9,849 bases of DNA, from positions 1-9,849 of the forward strand of contig PMBY01000473.1 of NCBI GenBank assembly GCA_003153875.1, given 5' to 3'. Under the pieces are notes generated by a model that worked only from the letters and a program-made list of their open reading frames with translations, did no database searches and had not been told where the DNA came from. Source of the stretch: Myxococcales bacterium. Its GTDB lineage: Bacteria; Myxococcota; Polyangia; Fen-1088. The position numbers were made by a program, and so were the translations under genes. Positions 5,887 through 9,849 of the stretch are shown here, one piece after another (positions within the stretch are counted from its first letter, which is position 1; each line of letters opens with the position of its first letter).

Positions 5887-6785
5887 GACTAGGCAGTTTT
5901 CTCGACGCGAATTCCTTCCAGCGACATCGCCTGGCCCATGCCTGCGCCGCTGGCATCGTGGTGCTCGCGCTGGTCGAGACTGGCAACGCGTTGCTGGCGC
6001 CCCTGTGCGCGCCCACGGACCGGGATTGGCGCGCAGCCGCTGCCACGGTTCGCGCTGGTTTTCGGCCTGGCGATCTCATCGTCGCTGCGCCTGCCTGGGC
6101 CGACCCGCTGCTGCGTCTGCATCTGGGCGATCTGATTCCGCTGACCGTGGCCGGACGGCTTGACGCCGCCCGCTTCGGCCGCGTCTGGGAGATCTCGCAG
6201 CGGGGCGCGCGGGCGCCCGAATCCGAAGGCAGCCGCGTGGTGCAATCGCGCAGCCAGGGCGCGCTCACCGTACGACGCTATGAGCGGCCCGCGGCCCAGG
6301 TGTCGTTCGACTTTGTGGCCGAGTGGAACCGCGCCGCGATTTCGCGCGTCGACGGCGGTGGCCGGGTGAGTTCGTGCTACCGGGCGCCCGACCGCTTCGA
6401 ATGCCCGGACCTCCCGTCCCAATCGCTCAAGCCCGAGCTGCTCGAGATCGACACTAGCCCGCATTTCGCTCTGGCCACGCAGCCGGCCGCGCACTCGACC
6501 ACGGTCATTGAATTCGATCGCGTTCCTCTCGGGCGCGAGCTGGTGGTGGGAGCTGGGCTGCACAACGTGTGGCTGCGCAAGGCGGGCAGGGGAACCGTGA
6601 GCTTGCGCGTGCTGGTTCAGGGCCACGAGCTAGGCCGCATCCAGGCTGGCAGCATGACCGGCTGGACTCTGCGCAAATTCGACACCTCCGCACTGGCGGG
6701 ACAGTCGCAGAGCGTGCGCTTCGAGATCACCGTCGATGACCCCAACGCGCGTACTCTCGGCTTCGCGGCGGAGGCGCGCAGTTGA
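5883..6785 (+). CDS. Single-pass membrane protein with extracytoplasmic domain resembling a GT39 tail plus a beta-rich domain
   Basis: A 300-residue protein with one likely membrane helix (about 18-40) and the rest probably outside the cytoplasm. Residues 47-85, starting DRDWRAAAATVRAGFRPGD and continuing through LIVAAPAWADPLLRLHLGD, are very like the soluble region after the last helix of bacterial GT39/PMT-type glycosyltransferases. Residues about 190-300 alternate short hydrophobic strands and end with WTLRKFDTSALAGQSQSVRF, suggesting a jelly-roll or other beta-sandwich domain that might bind sugar. C165 and C174 could form a disulfide. I do not recognise the full architecture. The start is GTG at 5883 without a Shine-Dalgarno; in frame the sequence is open only to 5808 and offers no other ATG or GTG. 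Its stop shares one base with the next gene's ATG. It is either a stand-alone partner of the downstream GT39 protein or the 3' remnant of a broken GT39 gene. Confidence 0.68.
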   Translation: MRLGSFLDANSFQRHRLAHACAAGIVVLALVETGNALLAPLCAPTDRDWRAAAATVRAGFRPGDLIVAAPAWADPLLRLHLGDLIPLTVAGRLDAARFGRVWEISQRGARAPESEGSRVVQSRSQGALTVRRYERPAAQVSFDFVAEWNRAAISRVDGGGRVSSCYRAPDRFECPDLPSQSLKPELLEIDTSPHFALATQPAAHSTTVIEFDRVPLGRELVVGAGLHNVWLRKAGRGTVSLRVLVQGHELGRIQAGSMTGWTLRKFDTSALAGQSQSVRFEITVDDPNARTLGFAAEARS

Positions 6786-8629
6786 TGGACGAGGTCGGGC
6801 AGAAGACCCGCCGTCGGTGGGGGCGCCCGTGGATGGTGCCGCTGCTACTGGCGATGGCAACCAGCGGCTGGATGCTGGCGGTGGAGGGTCGCCAGGGCTT
6901 GGCCCGGGACGAATCCCAATACTTTCGCGCCGGCGAGCGCTACTGGGGCTGGTTCGAAGCGCTCGGGGATGCCGTGCGGGCGGGCAAGCCAGGGCAGGCC
7001 TTTTCGCGCGCCGTGGTCGACAGCTACTGGGCCGACAATCACGAGCACCCCCCTCTGATGAAGACGCTGTACGGCCTGTCGTGGCGCCTGTTCCACCGCT
7101 GCGACTGCACGGGGCCCAAACAAGGCCTGCACCCGATCGCGATACACGGCAAGCACCGGACCCTGCCGCTGTTCTCGCGTGAGTCAACCGCCTTTCGTTT
7201 TCCCGCCATCCTGCTGGCTGGCCTGGGCGTGGCCCTGGTCTACTGGTTCGCGCGCCGCTTTGTCGGGCCGTGGGCCGCTGCCGGCGCGGCCGTGCTTTCG
7301 GTTGCACAACCGCACTACTTCTTTCACGCCCAGATTTCGTGTTTCGATGCGCCCATCGCGGTCATGGCCGTGCTGGTGGCGCTGGCCTACTGGAAATCGC
7401 TGCGCTCACCCCGCTGGGGCATTCTGTGTGGCGTCTTCTATGGCTTGGCCCTGGCCACCAAACACAACGCCTGGCTGATTCCGTGTTTCCTGCTGGTCCA
7501 CTATCTGTGGATGCGGCGGGGGGATTTCCTTCATCTGCGCCCGCCGCGCATCCCGCTGGCCTTCCTGTCCATGGCCACCTTGGGCCCCGTCGTGCTGTTC
7601 GCGCTGTGGCCATGGCTGTGGCACTCGCCGGTGCCACGCGCGCGCGAATGGATGCAGCGGCACACGCAGCACGAGCACTACAACTTCGAGTACCTGGGAC
7701 GAAACTGGAACCTGCCCCCGCCTCCCACGCAGACCGGTCGCTGGCTGCTGCGAGCGACGTTCCCGTTTGTGTCGACAGCCTTCACCGTGCCGGTCACCAC
7801 CCTGGCCCTGGCCGCAGCAGGCACGCTAGTGCTGGCCCGCCGACGCCGCAAGAACGCGCCCGACGACCAGCCCCCGATCATCAATTCCGAGCCGCCCGAG
7901 CCCGGCGCGCGCGCCTCTTGGCTGCGACCAGGCGCGGATGTGGACCTGGCTCCTGGCATTTTTTTGGCGGTTCAAATCCTTGGGCCGCTCGCCACCCTGG
8001 CACTTCCCTGGGAGCCGATCTTCGGTGGGGTGAAGCACTTCCTGGCTGCCATGCCGTTTGTCGCCATGGTGGCCGGCGTGGGCCTGGCCTGGGTCACGCG
8101 CCAGGCGGCGTCGCTGGTGCGGGCCGAGCGTCTGCGCCGAGCTTTGCCCGCGGCCCTGGCCGTGCTGCTGTGCCTGCCGGCGGTAGCCGAAACCCAGCGC
8201 TCGCATCCCGATGGCATCGGGCACTACAATCTGCTGGCCGGCGGCTTCGCGGGTGGCGCCTCGCTGGGCATGAACCGGCAATTCTGGGGCTATTCCGTGC
8301 TGCCTCTGCTGCCTTGGATAAGGGCGCATCGGCCTCCGTCCAACCGCATTTACTGGCATGACGTGCTTCACGACGCTGTCCTGATGTATGTTCGTGATGG
8401 CCGGCTGCCGGTGGGCATTGGCGATGTGGGCGTGGGCGAGCCCTTGGTGGCACAGGCGGATCTTGGTGTCGTCATTTTGGAAAAACACTTCGCGGTCTAC
8501 GATTACTTGCACTGGGAGGCCTACCAAACCACCCAGCCAACCCAGGTGTACGCCCACGAAGGCGTGCCTTTCGTCGTCGTCTACCAGCGCAAGGCGCCTT
8601 CGCCACGCCAGGAGCCGTTGCCGCCATGA
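6785..8629 (+). CDS. GT39/PMT-family membrane glycosyltransferase
   Basis: A 614-residue inner-membrane enzyme. After the first helix (about 15-33) comes the family's catalytic-loop acidic pair in GLARDESQYFRAG (D42, E43), then NHEHPPLMKTLYGLSW (85-100), HAQISCFDAP (181-190) and GLALATKHNAWLIP (220-233), all standard landmarks of PMT_2-type GT-C enzymes using polyprenyl-phosphate sugars. RHTQHEHYNFEYLGRNW and a following Pro-rich loop are a polar periplasmic segment near the middle. The last 100 residues are soluble and end in a Pro-rich tail. Lipid A, glycan or protein acceptors are all possible; substrate is not readable from sequence. The ATG at 6785 overlaps the upstream TGA by one base (TGATG); GGAGG at 6770-6774 lies 10 bases before it, and an in-frame TTG at 6782 is a possible alternative start at ideal spacing. 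The 3' end overlaps the next gene by four bases (ATGA), so the three genes form an operon. Confidence 0.87.
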   Translation: MDEVGQKTRRRWGRPWMVPLLLAMATSGWMLAVEGRQGLARDESQYFRAGERYWGWFEALGDAVRAGKPGQAFSRAVVDSYWADNHEHPPLMKTLYGLSWRLFHRCDCTGPKQGLHPIAIHGKHRTLPLFSRESTAFRFPAILLAGLGVALVYWFARRFVGPWAAAGAAVLSVAQPHYFFHAQISCFDAPIAVMAVLVALAYWKSLRSPRWGILCGVFYGLALATKHNAWLIPCFLLVHYLWMRRGDFLHLRPPRIPLAFLSMATLGPVVLFALWPWLWHSPVPRAREWMQRHTQHEHYNFEYLGRNWNLPPPPTQTGRWLLRATFPFVSTAFTVPVTTLALAAAGTLVLARRRRKNAPDDQPPIINSEPPEPGARASWLRPGADVDLAPGIFLAVQILGPLATLALPWEPIFGGVKHFLAAMPFVAMVAGVGLAWVTRQAASLVRAERLRRALPAALAVLLCLPAVAETQRSHPDGIGHYNLLAGGFAGGASLGMNRQFWGYSVLPLLPWIRAHRPPSNRIYWHDVLHDAVLMYVRDGRLPVGIGDVGVGEPLVAQADLGVVILEKHFAVYDYLHWEAYQTTQPTQVYAHEGVPFVVVYQRKAPSPRQEPLPP

Positions 8630-9849
8630 ATTGGTTTGAACGTCTGTTTTCCAGTCGCTGGGGGCTGCCCATCATCTACGTCGTGTTTCTGGGCGCCTAC
8701 CTGGGCGCCTCGGATGGACGGCTGCGGCAGCACTCCGCCTACAACCATTTCGTGTACCTCGCCGACGGCTGGCTCCACGGCCGCCTGGACTTGGCCGCGA
8801 GCCCGCCCAACGAGAACGACTGGGCGCGGGTCGAGGTGCTCCAGCTCAAAGACGGCCGCACGCTCAAAGGCCAATTCCGCAGCACCGGCCCCACCGACCG
8901 CTTTTATCCCTTGCACGGCCATTCGCTCACCGTGGACAAGGACGACATCGCTTCGCGTTCCTGGATCCGCTACGTGTCGTTCCCGCCGTTCCCCGCGGTG
9001 CTGATGTTGCCCTTCGTGGCGATCTGGCACCTCGCCTTCAACGACGTGCTCTTCACGGTCATATGGGCGGCGCTCAATCCGGTGTTGCTCTTCCTGCTGC
9101 TCGGCAGTCTGCGACGCCGCGGCTACAGCAAGCGCAGCGTGGCCGACGATCTGTGGCTGACTGTGCTCCTGGGGGCCGGTTCAGTCTATTTCTACAGCTC
9201 GGTGCTGGGTCAAGTCTGGTACACGGCGCATGTCATCGGCGTGACCTGCGTGATTGGCTATGCGTGGGCCGCGATCGATGCGTCGCGGCCAGCCCTGGCC
9301 GGGCTGTGCGTGGGCCTGGGCTTTGCCACGCGCACGCCGTTCGGGTTCATGTTCCCGCTGTTCTTCTTTGAAGCTGTGCGCGTGACTGGCGGTTGGGATC
9401 GCCTGCGTAGGTGGCGCAAAGAGGGCTTGCCCGCCGGCCTGCTGGGAAAGTGCCTGCGCTTTTCCGCGACTGCGGGGGCGATCTTGGCGGTGCTACTCAC
9501 CCACAACTACTTGCGCTTCGGCAAGTTCTACGTGTTCGGGCACGAGTACCTGAACATCACGTGGCAGGACCGGATTCAGAAATGGGGCCTCTTCAACCTG
9601 CACTTCCTTTCGCGCAACCTGGCTTGCGCGTTGGTGTTGCTGCCGCGCTTTCTCGCGAAATACCCCTATGTGAAAGTCGGGGCGCACGGCCTGTCCTTGC
9701 TGGTGACGTCGCCCAATTTGGCCTACACGGTTGCGCCGGCCGAGCGCAGCCCGCTGGCGCGCGGTCTGTGGATCACCATCCTCTTCACCGCCCTGCCCTC
9801 GCTGCTCTACCAGAATTCGGGCTACATCCAGTTCGGCTACCGCTTCAGC
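8626..9849 (+). CDS. Multi-spanning GT-C-like membrane protein, 3' end outside the window
   Basis: From ATG at 8626 the frame stays open for 408 codons to the window edge. The first helix spans about 12-29. The following loop has YNHFVYLADGWLHGRLDLA (39-57), a signature I know from uncharacterised bacterial membrane glycosyltransferase-like proteins, and FPPFPAVLMLPF (119-130) opens the next helix. Further helices follow. THNYLRFGKFYVFGHEY (302-318) and NSGYIQFGYRFS at the very end also fit that family, where 'QFGYRY' precedes a conserved acidic segment that would fall just outside. Residues 64-112 between the two N-terminal motifs form a polar insert with LKDGRTLKGQF. AGGAG at 8610-8614 lies 11 bases before the ATG, which overlaps the previous stop as ATGA, indicating coupled translation. 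Substrate unknown; a lipid-linked sugar transferase in the same pathway is inferred. Confidence 0.75.
   Translation, partial: MNWFERLFSSRWGLPIIYVVFLGAYLGASDGRLRQHSAYNHFVYLADGWLHGRLDLAASPPNENDWARVEVLQLKDGRTLKGQFRSTGPTDRFYPLHGHSLTVDKDDIASRSWIRYVSFPPFPAVLMLPFVAIWHLAFNDVLFTVIWAALNPVLLFLLLGSLRRRGYSKRSVADDLWLTVLLGAGSVYFYSSVLGQVWYTAHVIGVTCVIGYAWAAIDASRPALAGLCVGLGFATRTPFGFMFPLFFFEAVRVTGGWDRLRRWRKEGLPAGLLGKCLRFSATAGAILAVLLTHNYLRFGKFYVFGHEYLNITWQDRIQKWGLFNLHFLSRNLACALVLLPRFLAKYPYVKVGAHGLSLLVTSPNLAYTVAPAERSPLARGLWITILFTALPSLLYQNSGYIQFGYRFS

Noticed and set aside
7270..8361. Long plus-strand frame overlapping the GT39 gene
   Set aside because: Ala/Gly/Arg-rich out-of-frame reading; the GT39 frame carries family motifs throughout.
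7826..8557. Minus-strand open frame opposite the GT39 gene
   Set aside because: Antisense shadow of the high-GC codon pattern, with no motif or start signal.

Overview
This is a high-GC window, probably from a deltaproteobacterium or member of the Myxococcota. That assignment is inferred from base composition, GTG starts, the type of membrane glycosyltransferases and the four-helix-bundle gene at the left edge; there is no rRNA or marker gene to confirm it. The window is almost entirely a surface-glycan or lipid-linked glycosylation locus. I see no tRNA, rRNA, CRISPR array or recognisable insertion sequence.

Layout. The left 290 bases hold the 5' end of a minus-strand gene that runs out of the window (positions 1-76, a 23S-rRNA-intervening-sequence-type four-helix-bundle protein), an imperfect hexamer repeat just upstream of it, and a very strong hairpin. 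A large minus-strand gene follows (291-2132, multi-spanning GT-C-like membrane protein). A 127-base divergent region with several repeats separates it from the plus-strand genes. These are a class I SAM methyltransferase (2260-3012), a GT2 polyprenyl-phosphate sugar transferase of the DPM1/Alg5 type (2997-3752), and an unassigned multi-spanning membrane protein (3758-5644). After a 238-base gap comes a tightly overlapping second group: a single-pass membrane protein with a large extracytoplasmic domain (5883-6785), a GT39/PMT-like glycosyltransferase (6785-8629), and another multi-spanning GT-C-like protein that leaves the window on the right (8626-9849, 408 codons visible).

How the genes could work together (inference). 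The GT2 enzyme would charge a polyprenyl phosphate with a sugar on the cytoplasmic side. The GT-C-type membrane enzymes would use such lipid-linked sugars on the outer face of the inner membrane to decorate lipid A, a glycan or proteins. The methyltransferase may modify the glycan. Gene overlaps within each plus-strand group imply operons with translational coupling. No acceptor or sugar-nucleotide pathway gene is present, so the actual product cannot be named.

The items most worth a second look are the possible decayed or frameshifted GT39 N-terminus before the 5883-6785 gene, the repeat-rich divergent control region with an apparently leader-poor methyltransferase start, the N-terminal soluble domain of the 291-2132 protein, and the four-helix-bundle gene with its hexamer repeat.
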